Assembly: GCF_001428685.1 (NCBI RefSeq)
Contig: NZ_LMIK01000008.1
Location: 260,783-324,782, forward strand
Origin: Lysobacter sp. Root76
Lineage (GTDB): Bacteria > Pseudomonadota > Gammaproteobacteria > Xanthomonadales > Xanthomonadaceae
Direction of reading: 5' to 3'
Length of the DNA stretch: 64,000 nucleotides
The notes under the pieces are model-generated. The model worked only from the letters and a program-made list of their open reading frames with translations, had not been told where the DNA came from and did not search any database. Positions 35,995 to 44,303 of this stretch are shown in pieces (the stretch's first letter is position 1; each line of letters begins with the position of its first letter). A program made the position numbers and the translations under genes.

Positions 35995-37266
35995 GTGATC
36001 AAGAGCATCCTGTTCCTAGCCCGCATCATTGCCGCTTGGGTATTGCTGTTCTTCTTCCTGGCCCTGATGTGGTCGGCGCTGCCCAGCCCGCAAGGCGGCT
36101 ACCACGGCGACAACGATCCCTGGCCCGTGTTCCTGGTGGGATTCGTGGTCACCGCGTTCGTCATCACCGGTGCGTTCTCGCACCTGCGCCGGGTGCGCCT
36201 GATCGCCGGGCACATCGACGGCGGCACGCTGGCCAACCGCCAGCGCCGCCAAATCGAGGTGCCGTTCGAAGCCGGCGAAACCTTCGACCTGCTCGACGCC
36301 GCGATCCGCGAACTGCCGCGCAGCGAGGAAATCGAAAGCGCGCGCGACAGCCTGCAGGTACGCGCCAAGGTGCGGCGTCCCGACACTTACGGCCGACGCC
36401 CGCTGGGGCGCTACAACCCGCTCAACTGGTTCAACGTGCCGCGCAACCAGATCCTGGCGATGGTCGCGCCGCGCGCCGGCAGCGGCAGCGTCACCCTGGT
36501 CTGCGAACCCGAAAGCGGCGCGTGGAGCGACTGGTTCCGGGTCGACGACGGCACCAACCTGGAGAACGCCGAGGCGATCTCGCGAGCGATCACCCGCCGC
36601 GTCGCCGAGCGGCGCCGCAACGAACAGGCCGCAGTCGCCCAGACCGTGACCGAGAAGGAACTCACCGTCGCCAAGCTCAACCTGCTGCACGCCCAGGTCG
36701 AGCCGCACTTCCTCTACAACACCCTGGCCAGCGCGCAGTACCTGACCCGCAGCGATCCGGCGCGCGCCGACGAGATGCTCGGCCATCTGATCCAGTACCT
36801 GCGCCACTCGCTGCCGCGCACCGAGGATTCGATGTCGACGCTGGGCGAGGAACTCGAACGTGCCCTGGCCTACCTGGAGATCCTGCGCATCCGCATGGGC
36901 CCGCGCCTGTCGCTGCAGATCGACGTGCCGGAGATCCTGCGCGCCACGCCGCTGCCGCCGATGATGCTGCAGACCCTGGTCGAGAATGCGATCAAGCACG
37001 GCCTGGAACCGCGCAGCGGCGGCGGCATGGTCTGGATCCTGGCCCGTCGCGACGGCGCCAACGTCGCGGTCACGGTGGCCGACGACGGCGAAGGCTTCGG
37101 CAGCCAGCCCGGCGGCACCGGCATCGGCCTGAAGAACGTGCGCGAACGCTTGCGACTGCTCTACGGCAACGACGCGTCGCTGGCCGTGGTCGCCAATTTC
37201 CCCAACGGCGTGGCCGCGACCATCACGGTCCCCGCCGCTTTTCATCGAGACGCACATCATGGCTAA
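35995..37266 (+). CDS. LytS/YehU-type sensor histidine kinase
   Basis: The 423-residue protein starts at GTG 35995 and has two N-terminal membrane segments (about 5-27 and 45-62), a cytoplasmic or inserted domain (about 75-200) and then the His_kinase domain. The phospho-His is in LLHAQVEPHFLYNTLASAQY. HATPase_c follows with MLQTLVENAIKHGLEP, ADDGEGFG and GTGIGLKNVRERL. It overlaps the LytTR regulator gene by 8 bp. The insert before the kinase domain (FRVDDGTNLENAEAISRAI) is not typical of LytS and may be the signal input. Confidence 0.9.
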   Translation: MIKSILFLARIIAAWVLLFFFLALMWSALPSPQGGYHGDNDPWPVFLVGFVVTAFVITGAFSHLRRVRLIAGHIDGGTLANRQRRQIEVPFEAGETFDLLDAAIRELPRSEEIESARDSLQVRAKVRRPDTYGRRPLGRYNPLNWFNVPRNQILAMVAPRAGSGSVTLVCEPESGAWSDWFRVDDGTNLENAEAISRAITRRVAERRRNEQAAVAQTVTEKELTVAKLNLLHAQVEPHFLYNTLASAQYLTRSDPARADEMLGHLIQYLRHSLPRTEDSMSTLGEELERALAYLEILRIRMGPRLSLQIDVPEILRATPLPPMMLQTLVENAIKHGLEPRSGGGMVWILARRDGANVAVTVADDGEGFGSQPGGTGIGLKNVRERLRLLYGNDASLAVVANFPNGVAATITVPAAFHRDAHHG

Positions 37267-38026
37267 GGCCGTCATCGCCGAAGACGAAGCACTGTTGCGC
37301 CAGGCCCTGGTGGATCTGCTGGCCCAGGCCTGGCCGGAGCTGGAAGTGATCGTGGAATGCGAGGACGGCGCCGAGGCGCTGGAGGCCATCGCCACGCACC
37401 AGCCCGAGGTCGCCTTCCTCGACATCCGCATGCCGGGACTGAGCGGACTGGAAGTGGCGGCGGCCGCAGCCGAAGCGGGTCCGCGGACCCGCATCGTGTT
37501 CGTCACCGCCTACGATCAATATGCGGTCGACGCCTTCGAGCGCGGTGCGATCGACTACCTGCTCAAGCCGATCGCCCCCGAGCGCCTGGCCGCCACGGTC
37601 AAGCGCCTGCAGGCCAGCCGTGCCGGCGACAACCCGGATGCGGCGGAGTTGGCCGCGCTGTTGCGCCGGCTCGGCGCCGAGCTGCCGCGGCCGGAAGCGC
37701 CCGCGCTGACCTGGATCACCGCCAGCGCCGGCCGCGAGACCCGTCTGATCCTGATCGACGACGTCGCCTATTTCCGCGCCGACCACAAGTACACCACCGT
37801 AGTCACCGCCGACGGCGAAGCGCTGTTGCGCACGCCGATCCGCGAACTGCTGTCGATGCTGGACCCGAATGCGTTCAAGCAGATCCATCGTTCGACCATC
37901 GTCAACCTGAAAGCGATCGCGGCGATCATGCGCGACGACAGCGGCCGCGGCACGGTGCGGCTGAAACAGCGCCCGGAAACGCTCAGCGTGAGTCAGCCCT
38001 TCATGGCGCTGTTCCGGCACATGTAG
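37259..38026 (+). CDS. LytTR-family response regulator
   Basis: The 255-residue protein has a receiver domain (IAEDEALLRQ, phospho-Asp55 in VAFLDIRMPGLSG, Lys in DYLLKPI) and a C-terminal LytTR DNA-binding domain (about 145-255) with DVAYFRADHKYTTVVTADGE, LLRTPIRELLSML, FKQIHRSTIVNLKAI. It is translationally coupled to the kinase upstream. LytTR proteins bind direct repeats; a candidate pair lies at 35901-35930. Confidence 0.94.
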   Translation: MAKAVIAEDEALLRQALVDLLAQAWPELEVIVECEDGAEALEAIATHQPEVAFLDIRMPGLSGLEVAAAAAEAGPRTRIVFVTAYDQYAVDAFERGAIDYLLKPIAPERLAATVKRLQASRAGDNPDAAELAALLRRLGAELPRPEAPALTWITASAGRETRLILIDDVAYFRADHKYTTVVTADGEALLRTPIRELLSMLDPNAFKQIHRSTIVNLKAIAAIMRDDSGRGTVRLKQRPETLSVSQPFMALFRHM

Positions 38027-38140
38027 TCCGGCACAAGCAGTCCGACATGGAGCCGCGCCGCAAACGGCTCCGATCCGCAGTTCCGTCGCATGCGACCGCG
38101 TCGCGTGCCGGCGGCGTACGCCCACGCTCCGAGGTGCTGT

Positions 38141-38542
38141 ATGCGCAACCTGATCGCCATGCTCTATTTCCTGTGCGCGCTGCTCGGCTGCGACACCGGC
38201 GGCACCACCCTGGTCACGCGAACCAGCATCGACGGCCACGACACCCTGCATGCCCGCAGCCGCATGCGGGCCGGTATCGGCCGCTTCGAGTGCATCGCCA
38301 GCGACAGCGGTCACTGCCACTACGCCCTGTTCGCGCACGAATGCCCGCCGAACCGGCCCGAATGCCGCGCCGAGCCCTTCGAACGTTTCAGCATGACCGC
38401 CGGCGGCAGCCGCGAGATCGTCGGCCTGCCCGCGCGCTTCGACCTGTGCGTGAGCCGCAAGGCGGCGGCGCTGAGCCCGGATTGCAAGTTTCTGCAAGCC
38501 GAGGGCTCGGTCGCCGCGGCCGCCGCTTCGGAGGCGCAATGA
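38141..38542 (+). CDS. Hypothetical lipoprotein
   Basis: Starting at MRNLIAMLYFLCALLGC (38141, preceded by GAGG), this 133-residue protein has a short lipoprotein signal and a Cys-rich mature part (FECIASDSGHCHYALFAHEC, PECRAEP, LCVSRK, DCKF; at least six Cys outside the lipid Cys). It ends in an Ala-rich tail. I do not recognise the family. The codon at 38539 could start a 32-residue frame overlapping by ATGA, but that looks like noise or a decayed gene. Confidence 0.6.
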   Translation: MRNLIAMLYFLCALLGCDTGGTTLVTRTSIDGHDTLHARSRMRAGIGRFECIASDSGHCHYALFAHECPPNRPECRAEPFERFSMTAGGSREIVGLPARFDLCVSRKAAALSPDCKFLQAEGSVAAAAASEAQ

Positions 38543-38830
38543 ACATAGCCGCTGCGAATACCTCCGGCCTGCGTGGCGGGCTCGCCGCCGATCGGCATCG
38601 CGGCCTGGTTCCTGGCGCGGCGCCTGCGCGCGCATGAGCGCCTGCCGACGCGGTGCGCGCGGCGCCGCATCGGTCCGCCGCGAGGCCTGAGTCGAAGCCG
38701 ATCCGCGCGTGCCGCCTGAGCGGCCACCGCGACCCCGCGCGAGTTCCAGCGGCCAGTCGCGCCGCGGCCTGCGGCCGCCGCCACCGGGCCGCGTCGCCCC
38801 CGCCTCTCATCGAATTCGCAAAAACAGCGC
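38543..38830. other. Spacer with a possible decayed reading frame
   Basis: No confident gene is visible. One frame at about 38580-38720 reads SPPIGIAAWFLARRLRAHER followed by Arg-rich sequence, which resembles the end of a membrane segment without a usable start. An ATG at 38539 opens only 32 codons in a different frame. This may be the remains of a gene downstream of the lipoprotein. Confidence 0.35.
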
Positions 38831-38888
38831 TTGACGCCGGCCTCGTCTGGATATATATAACCCACAAGTTATGTAACTTGTAGGTTAT
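38831..38888 (+). promoter_or_regulatory. Promoter and 32-bp palindromic operator of the ArsR operon
   Basis: TTGACG (38831-38836) and TATATA (38854-38859) are spaced by 17 bp, a good sigma-70 promoter. Overlapping its -10 element is an inverted repeat at 38857-38888: ATAACCCACAAGTTA-TG-TAACTTGTAGGTTAT, with 14 of 15 arm positions matched. It ends 4 bp before the ArsR start codon. This is the expected position for autorepression by the ArsR protein. Confidence 0.82.
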
Positions 38889-38892
38889 CAAA

Positions 38893-39249
38893 ATGCAGCC
38901 GCAACGTCTCGACGCCACCTTCGCCGCCCTGGCCGATCCCACGCGACGGGCGATCCTCGCCCGCCTCGCCAGCGGCGAAGCCACGGTGACCGAACTGGCC
39001 GAGCCGTTCGCCATGAGCCAGCCGGCGATCTCCAAGCACCTCAAGGTGCTCGAACACGCCGGCCTCATCAGCCGCGGCCGCGATGCGCAGCGCCGCCCCT
39101 GCCGGATCGAAGCGCAGCCGCTGGCCGAAGCCAACGTCTGGCTGGAGCACTACCGCCGGATATGGGAACAGAACTATCAGCGCCTCGACGCGCTGCTCGG
39201 CGAAATGCAGGCCGAACAGCGACCCACACCACGCAGGAAAAAACCCTAA
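38893..39249 (+). CDS. ArsR-family transcriptional regulator
   Basis: The 118-residue protein has a winged helix-turn-helix: FAALADPTRRAILARLASGE, VTELAEPFAMSQPAISKHLK (recognition helix) and VLEHAGLISRGRDAQRRPC. It lacks the CxC metal motif of arsenic or zinc sensors and belongs to the group paired with AHSA1/SRPBCC genes. It should dimerise on the palindrome at 38857-38888 and repress its own operon, which continues with the SRPBCC gene 12 bp later. Confidence 0.93.
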   Translation: MQPQRLDATFAALADPTRRAILARLASGEATVTELAEPFAMSQPAISKHLKVLEHAGLISRGRDAQRRPCRIEAQPLAEANVWLEHYRRIWEQNYQRLDALLGEMQAEQRPTPRRKKP

Positions 39250-39261
39250 GGAATCCCGCCC

Positions 39262-39759
39262 ATGCACGCCCATAACGCCCTCAGCCTCACCGCCCCCGGC
39301 GAACGCGAGATCGTGATCACGCGCGCGTTCGACGCGCCGCGCGAACTGGTGTTCGACGCCCTGACCAAACCCGAGTTGCTCAAGCGCTGGTTCCACGGCC
39401 CCGACGGCTGGACCCTGAGCGTATGCGAAGTCGACCTGCGCGTCGGCGGCGCCTACCGCTTCGTCTGGAACGGCCCGGAAGGCGTGGAGATGGGTCTGGG
39501 CGGCGTGCACCGCGAGATCGAACGGCCGCAACGCATCGTCCGCACCGAGCGATTCGACCAGGACTGGACCGGCGGCGAAACCGTCGGCACCGCGGTGCTG
39601 AGCGAACGCGACGGCAAGACCACCCTGGTCACCACGGTGGTCTACGCCTCACGCGAGGCCCGCGACGGCGCGCTCGCCAGCAACATGGAACAGGGCATCG
39701 CCGCCGGTTACGACAAGCTCGACGCGTTCCTGGCCGGCGCTGCGCAGGCAATGGGCTGA
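39262..39759 (+). CDS. SRPBCC (AHSA1-type) domain protein
   Basis: The 165-residue protein has the AHSA1/START-like pattern: [54 protein letters not shown] and the final helix [19 protein letters not shown]. These small hydrophobic-ligand-binding proteins are commonly encoded next to an ArsR regulator of this type. The ligand is unknown. It is the second gene of the ArsR operon. Confidence 0.92.
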   Translation: MHAHNALSLTAPGEREIVITRAFDAPRELVFDALTKPELLKRWFHGPDGWTLSVCEVDLRVGGAYRFVWNGPEGVEMGLGGVHREIERPQRIVRTERFDQDWTGGETVGTAVLSERDGKTTLVTTVVYASREARDGALASNMEQGIAAGYDKLDAFLAGAAQAMG

Positions 39760-39844
39760 GCGCGTGGACCGAACTCGCACGCGGGCCGCTGCGCCCGCGT
39801 CCTCTCTCGCAGTTCCCGATCGCGCGCGGCGCGAAGGCGAATCC

Positions 39845-40267
39845 ATGAACGCTCAAACTACAACTTCCGTACAACCGCGGCGGCGCCTGGGGCGCAGCAT
39901 CGGCGCGGTGCTGCTCGGCCTGATCGCGGTGATAGTGCTGTCCACCGTCACCGACCAGGTCATGCATTCCACCGGCGTGTTCCCGCCGCAGGGCCAAGCG
40001 ATGAGCACCGGCCTGTGGCTGCTCGCGCTCGGCTACCGCGCGGTTTACACCGTGTTCGGCGGTTATCTCAGCGCGCGCCTCGCGCCCTACCGGCCGATGG
40101 CGCATGTGTGGACCTTGGGCCTGATCGGCACCGTGTTCGGCATTGCCGGCGTGGTCGCGACCTGGGGCATGGGTCCCAAGTTCGGCCCGCTCTGGTATCC
40201 GATCCTGGTCGCGGTCACCGGCCTGCCCTGCTGCCTGATCGGCGGCCTGCTGTTGCGCCGTCGTTGA
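39845..40267 (+). CDS. Small membrane protein of the ArsR operon
   Basis: Starting at [16 protein letters not shown] (39845, GAAGG ribosome site), the 140-residue protein has four membrane segments (about 17-37, 55-75, 82-105, 113-135) with short loops and a basic C-terminus. Blocks include [37 protein letters not shown] and [19 protein letters not shown]. The function is unknown. A longer GTG start at 39764 is possible. It lies between SRPBCC and VOC genes on the same strand, probably one operon. Confidence 0.72.
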   Translation: MNAQTTTSVQPRRRLGRSIGAVLLGLIAVIVLSTVTDQVMHSTGVFPPQGQAMSTGLWLLALGYRAVYTVFGGYLSARLAPYRPMAHVWTLGLIGTVFGIAGVVATWGMGPKFGPLWYPILVAVTGLPCCLIGGLLLRRR

Positions 40268-40306
40268 AACCCGCCGCACGTCGCTCACCCAACCGGAGAT
40301 GCACGC

Positions 40307-40678
40307 ATGTTCAGGAAGGTCGCGTTCACCATGTACCCGATCCGCGACGTGCCGCGCGCACGCAAGTTCTACGAAGAGACCTTCGGCCTCAAGCCGGGCT
40401 CCAGCGGCAACCGGGGCGATAACTGGTGGATCGAATACGACCTGCCGGACGGCGGCTGCCTGGCGCTGACCAACTTCGTCCCCGACGCGCCCAGCGACGC
40501 CGCCGGCGGCACCATCGCATTGGAAGTCGAAGACCTCGACGCTCTGATCGCCGACCTCAAGGGCAAGGGCGTGAGCTTCAAGAGCGACATCATCCACAGC
40601 CCGGTCTGCCGCATGGCGGTGTGCCTGGACAGCGAAGGCAATTCGATCCTGCTGCACCAACTCAAGCCCAAGGCCTGA
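40307..40678 (+). CDS. VOC family protein (glyoxalase/bleomycin-resistance fold)
   Basis: The 123-residue protein has the VOC pattern [62 protein letters not shown] and [17 protein letters not shown]. The N-terminal position usually held by His is Tyr (TMYPI) and the last metal position is His (LLHQL), so a metal-dependent reaction is uncertain. It is the last gene of the ArsR operon and converges on the serine hydrolase gene 52 bp away. Confidence 0.87.
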   Translation: MFRKVAFTMYPIRDVPRARKFYEETFGLKPGSSGNRGDNWWIEYDLPDGGCLALTNFVPDAPSDAAGGTIALEVEDLDALIADLKGKGVSFKSDIIHSPVCRMAVCLDSEGNSILLHQLKPKA

Positions 40679-40729
40679 ATCCAGGATCGAACCGCAGGCC
40701 GGACGCGCGCGCGTCCGGCCGATGCCGGT

Positions 40730-41821
40730 TCAATGCGCCGACGCGCCGACATGCCTCGCGATCTGCGCGACGAATTCGTCGAGATCGGCGGTGCCGGCGT
40801 TGCCCAGGATCACCACGCTGATGCGCGGTTCGATCACGCGCAGCAACTGGGTGCGCGCGCCCATGATCTGGCCGGGGCGCTTGGCCACTTTCAGCCTGCG
40901 CCCGCCGATTTTCATCTCGTAGCTCCACAGGCCGTAACCGTAATCGTCCAGGCCCGGACGCAGCATGCGCGCGAGCGAGTCCGCGCCGATCAGGCGGCCG
41001 CCGTAGAGCGCGTCGGCGAAGGTCGCCAGGTCCTGCGCGCTGGAATACATCGCACCGGCGGCGTACCAGTTTTCCGGATACGCAGGCAGGTCCGGCGCCA
41101 TCGCGCCCAGGTCGTCGCGCTGGAAATAGGTATCGGCCAATCGCTCGACCACGACGCCCTGGCGCAGCAGACCGGTGTCGGCCAGGCCCAGCGGCTGCAG
41201 GATGCGCTCGCGCAGCGCCTGTTCGTAGCTCTGCCCGCTCACGCGCTCGACGATCTTGCCCAACACGATGTAGTCGCAGTTGTTGTAGTCGAACGCGCGC
41301 CCCGGCTCGGCGACGAGCTTGCCGCTGCAGTACTGCGACAGCAGCGCGTCGCTGCTGTGCGGCAGCTGGTACACCGGCAGGCCGTCGCGGATCGCGGTCT
41401 GGGCATCCTTGACGGTGTCGAGGTTGCTGAGACCGGAAGTGTGGTTGAGCAACTGGTGCAGGCTGATCCGATGCGCGCCCTCGCCGCGGTAGTCGGGCAG
41501 GTAGGCGTCGATGCTGCGCTCCAGATCGAGCTTGCCCTGGTCGCGCAACTGCAAGATCAGCACCGCGGTGAAGGTCTTGGTGATCGAGGCGATCTTGTAG
41601 CGGGTCTGCGGCGTGTTGGGCACGCCGAACGGCAGGTTGGCCAGACCGAAGCTGTGCAGGTACTCGGTCCTGCCGTCGCGCGCGATCAGCACGGTGCCGC
41701 TGAAGTCGTGGCTCCTGGCGTAGTCGGCGACGAAGGCATCGATGGTCGGCGCGGCGGTGGGCGCCGCCGCGGCAGCGGTGGGCGGCCAAAGCAGGGCCAG
41801 GCTCAGCAGCAGGGATTTCAT
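40730..41821 (-). CDS. Serine hydrolase, beta-lactamase class C/PBP4* type, exported
   Basis: Starting at MKSLLLSLALLWPPTAAAA (41821) the 363-residue protein has a signal peptide and the serine beta-lactamase fold: catalytic S-x-x-K in ASITKTFTAVL, the Tyr-x-Asn motif in FDYNNCDYIVLG, and LNHTSGLSN. The C-terminal KTG-like element is weak. Most such proteins (AmpH/EstB-like) are peptidases or esterases rather than antibiotic-degrading enzymes. A start at 41983 would add 54 non-signal residues. It is separated from the regulator by 174 bp. Confidence 0.86.
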   Translation of the reverse strand: MKSLLLSLALLWPPTAAAAAPTAAPTIDAFVADYARSHDFSGTVLIARDGRTEYLHSFGLANLPFGVPNTPQTRYKIASITKTFTAVLILQLRDQGKLDLERSIDAYLPDYRGEGAHRISLHQLLNHTSGLSNLDTVKDAQTAIRDGLPVYQLPHSSDALLSQYCSGKLVAEPGRAFDYNNCDYIVLGKIVERVSGQSYEQALRERILQPLGLADTGLLRQGVVVERLADTYFQRDDLGAMAPDLPAYPENWYAAGAMYSSAQDLATFADALYGGRLIGADSLARMLRPGLDDYGYGLWSYEMKIGGRRLKVAKRPGQIMGARTQLLRVIEPRISVVILGNAGTADLDEFVAQIARHVGASAH

Positions 41822-41995
41822 CGGCGGCTCCGGTGTGTGCGGGACGCCCGGCCGCATGCGGGCGGCCGCCGTCCCCGGGCTCGGCACGCAAGGCGCCAAG
41901 GTCGGGACCGGAGATACCGGCGCCGCGCCGGCGGTTGCAGCAGGTCGACGGCCGACCCGGAGCGGCCCGCCCGACGAGGCCATGGGGCGGAAGCC

Positions 41996-42772
41996 TTAGC
42001 CGATGAAGCCCACGCGGCCGCGCAGGCGCTCCTGCAGCGGCTCGATGTAGGTGCGGCTGGCGCGCACCGGGGTGCCGTCGCGCAGGCGCAGCATGGCGTC
42101 GCGGTTGGACAGCGGCTGCAGTTCGGCCACGCAGTCCACGCGCACGATGGTGGACCGATGCACGCGCACGAACTGCGCCGGATCCAGGCGCCGCGACAGG
42201 CGCCCCATCGACTCGCGCAGTAGGTAGCCGCGGTCGCCCACGTGCAGGGTCGCGTAGTCGCCGTCGGCCTGGATCCACTCGACTTCGGCGGCCTCGACGA
42301 AGGCCACGCGCCGGCCCACGCGCACCACGAAGCGGGTCAGCCACGAGTTCTCGTCGTCGTTATGCGGCGGCGGCGCGGCGGCGGTGCCGGGCGGCAGGCC
42401 GCCGCGCCGGTAGGGATGGGCCTGGCGCGCGCGCTCCAGCGCTTCGGCGAAACGCTCGTCGTCGATCGGCTTGAGCAGGTAGTCGACCGCGTGCAGCTCG
42501 AACGCGCGCACGGCGAAATTCTCGTAGGCGGTCAGCAGCACCGCCAGCGGCCGTTGCTCCGGTTCCAGCGCGGCCAGCGCTTCCAGCCCGGTCATGCCGG
42601 GCATCTGCACGTCGATGAAGACCAGGTCCGGGGCCAGCGCGGAGATGCCGGCCAGCGCCGAGGGGCCGTCAGCGAATTCGCCCACCACCTGGATGTCCGG
42701 GTGCGCCGCCAACCGCGTGATCACGCCGCTGCGGGCCAGGGGTTCGTCGTCGATTACCGCTACTCGCATCAT
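41996..42772 (-). CDS. LytTR-family response regulator
   Basis: The 258-residue protein has a receiver domain (VAVIDDEPLARSG, phospho-Asp54 in LVFIDVQMPGMTG, Lys in DYLLKPIDDE), a Pro/His/Asp linker (about 125-145) and a LytTR domain with FVEAAEVEWIQADGDYATLH, RESMGRLSRRL and FVRVHRSTIVRVDCV. It overlaps the kinase stop by ATGA (start ATG at 42770-42772), so kinase and regulator are translationally coupled. It is distinct from the LytTR regulator at 37259 but of the same layout. Confidence 0.93.
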   Translation of the reverse strand: MMRVAVIDDEPLARSGVITRLAAHPDIQVVGEFADGPSALAGISALAPDLVFIDVQMPGMTGLEALAALEPEQRPLAVLLTAYENFAVRAFELHAVDYLLKPIDDERFAEALERARQAHPYRRGGLPPGTAAAPPPHNDDENSWLTRFVVRVGRRVAFVEAAEVEWIQADGDYATLHVGDRGYLLRESMGRLSRRLDPAQFVRVHRSTIVRVDCVAELQPLSNRDAMLRLRDGTPVRASRTYIEPLQERLRGRVGFIG

Positions 42773-43929
42773 GCTTGGGTCTCCTTGATCACCAACGTCG
42801 CCGGCGCCTCGCTGTACGGCAGCGACATCCGCACCTCGTACCCGCCGTCGGCGCGTGCGCCGGCGGCAAAGGAATGTTTGTCCGGATACAGCGCCTGCAG
42901 GCGCTCGGCGATATTGCGCAGGCCGATCGCGCCGGCGCGGCGCGCGGCTTCCTCGGCCGGCGCCGGCGCGGCCGCGCCGTCGTTGCCGACATGCAGGTGC
43001 AGGCGCCCGCCTTCGCGTTCGATCCGTATATCCAACCGCCCCGGCTCGCTGCGCTGGGCGATGCCATGGCGGATCGCGTTTTCGACCAGCGGCTGCAGCA
43101 ACAGCACCGGCACCTGCGCGCGCAAGGTGTCCGGGCCGATGTTCCACTTCAGCAGCAGGCGCTGGCCCAGGCGCGCGCGCTCGATCTCCAGATAGGTGTC
43201 GGTCAGCGCCAGCTCGTCGGCCAACGCGACCTCGTGGCCTTCGCCGCCGTCCAGGGTCACGCGCAGGAATCCGGCCAGGCGCACGATCATCTGTTGCGCC
43301 TCGCGATTGCGGTCGTCGGCGACCAGCGCCGAGATCGCATTCAGGGTGTTGAACAGGAAGTGCGGATTGATCTGGTAGCGCAGCGCGCGCAGCTCGGCGT
43401 CCTGCGCCAGCACCAGGGCCTGGCGGTTGCGCTCGCGCGCGTCCTGCAGGTCGGCGTAATAGGTGATCACCGCCTGGATCGCGCAATACGCGATCAGCAC
43501 CAGCCAGCAGCCGCCGACGCCGCCGAAGATCAGGGTCCAGTCGGTCGGATCGCGCAGCTGCGAGCCCTGGGTATTGGCGATCCAGTGCGCGGCCAGGTTG
43601 CTCAGCACCGACATCGCGTAGGTGATCGCCAGCAGCGCCATCACCATGGTCCACTTCGAGGTGCCGCGGCGCCAGAACACGTGCTGGATCGCGGTCAGCG
43701 GCGACATCCAGATCAGGTTGGCGAGCAGGAACGTGGCCCAGTAAGCGATCTCGTGCGGGTCGTTCAGCGACGGCAGCGCGATCAGCAGCGTGCACGCGCC
43801 CAGCAGCAGACGCGCCAGCAGCGACAGCCACAGCCGCGCCGAACCGGGCGGGTCCTGCGGCTGCGCGCCTGCCGGGTCGGCGGACGCTGCGTCGATGCGG
43901 GTGTCCGGGGTCGCGGCAGGCGGGATCAT
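42769..43929 (-). CDS. LytS-type sensor histidine kinase (first copy)
   Basis: From MIPPAATPDTRI (43929) the 386-residue protein has four membrane segments (about 35-160) and the kinase domain with phospho-His in ALRYQINPHFLFNTLNAISA, VLLLQPLVENAIRHGIAQ and IGLRNIAERLQALYP. It is paired with the LytTR regulator by a 4-bp overlap. Upstream, at 44074-44134, is a 16-bp imperfect inverted repeat. A second kinase with closely similar layout lies at 44304-45446. Confidence 0.9.
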   Translation of the reverse strand: MIPPAATPDTRIDAASADPAGAQPQDPPGSARLWLSLLARLLLGACTLLIALPSLNDPHEIAYWATFLLANLIWMSPLTAIQHVFWRRGTSKWTMVMALLAITYAMSVLSNLAAHWIANTQGSQLRDPTDWTLIFGGVGGCWLVLIAYCAIQAVITYYADLQDARERNRQALVLAQDAELRALRYQINPHFLFNTLNAISALVADDRNREAQQMIVRLAGFLRVTLDGGEGHEVALADELALTDTYLEIERARLGQRLLLKWNIGPDTLRAQVPVLLLQPLVENAIRHGIAQRSEPGRLDIRIEREGGRLHLHVGNDGAAAPAPAEEAARRAGAIGLRNIAERLQALYPDKHSFAAGARADGGYEVRMSLPYSEAPATLVIKETQA

Positions 43930-44073
43930 GTCGGTTTCGGCGAGTCGTAACGGAGCGGCAAGCCGATTCTCCAGCGTGCGCCGTCTCCGACCAAGCCCGA
44001 GGCGCCGGCCGCAAACCGGCGCGCCAGCCGGCGGAGCGGCAGAAAGTGTCGCCGTCCCTGGCAACAGAATAGA

Positions 44074-44134
44074 CGCTCGAAACGGTTCCGCCGGGCCGTG
44101 GACGCGTGACGGAACGACGGTACCGATTCGAGCG
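44074..44134 (-). promoter_or_regulatory. 16-bp imperfect inverted repeat upstream of the kinase/LytTR pair
   Basis: CGCTCGAAACGGTTCC (44074-44089) and GGTACCGATTCGAGCG (44119-44134) are complementary at 14 of 16 positions, with a 29-bp centre. It lies about 145-205 bp before the kinase start codon at 43929 and after the stop of the second kinase. It could be an operator for the LytTR regulator or a structured transcript end. The rest of 43930-44303 shows no gene. Confidence 0.4.
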
Positions 44135-44303
44135 AACGATCATTTGAGCCCAGGCGGGCGGGCGCGGCCACGATGCGCGCGTGCCGTTGCGGCGAAACGG
44201 TAGCTGCTTGCGACGGGACGAAATCGGCCGGAGCCGGGCCCCAACGACAACACTGGCTTCCGGCCGTCCGCCTGAACGGCGCCGGCCGAGCCTTGCGCCC
44301 GCA

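Noticed and set aside
38539-38637. Small frame overlapping the lipoprotein stop by ATGA
   Set aside because: Only 32 codons with no hydrophobic or conserved pattern; the overlap could be chance.
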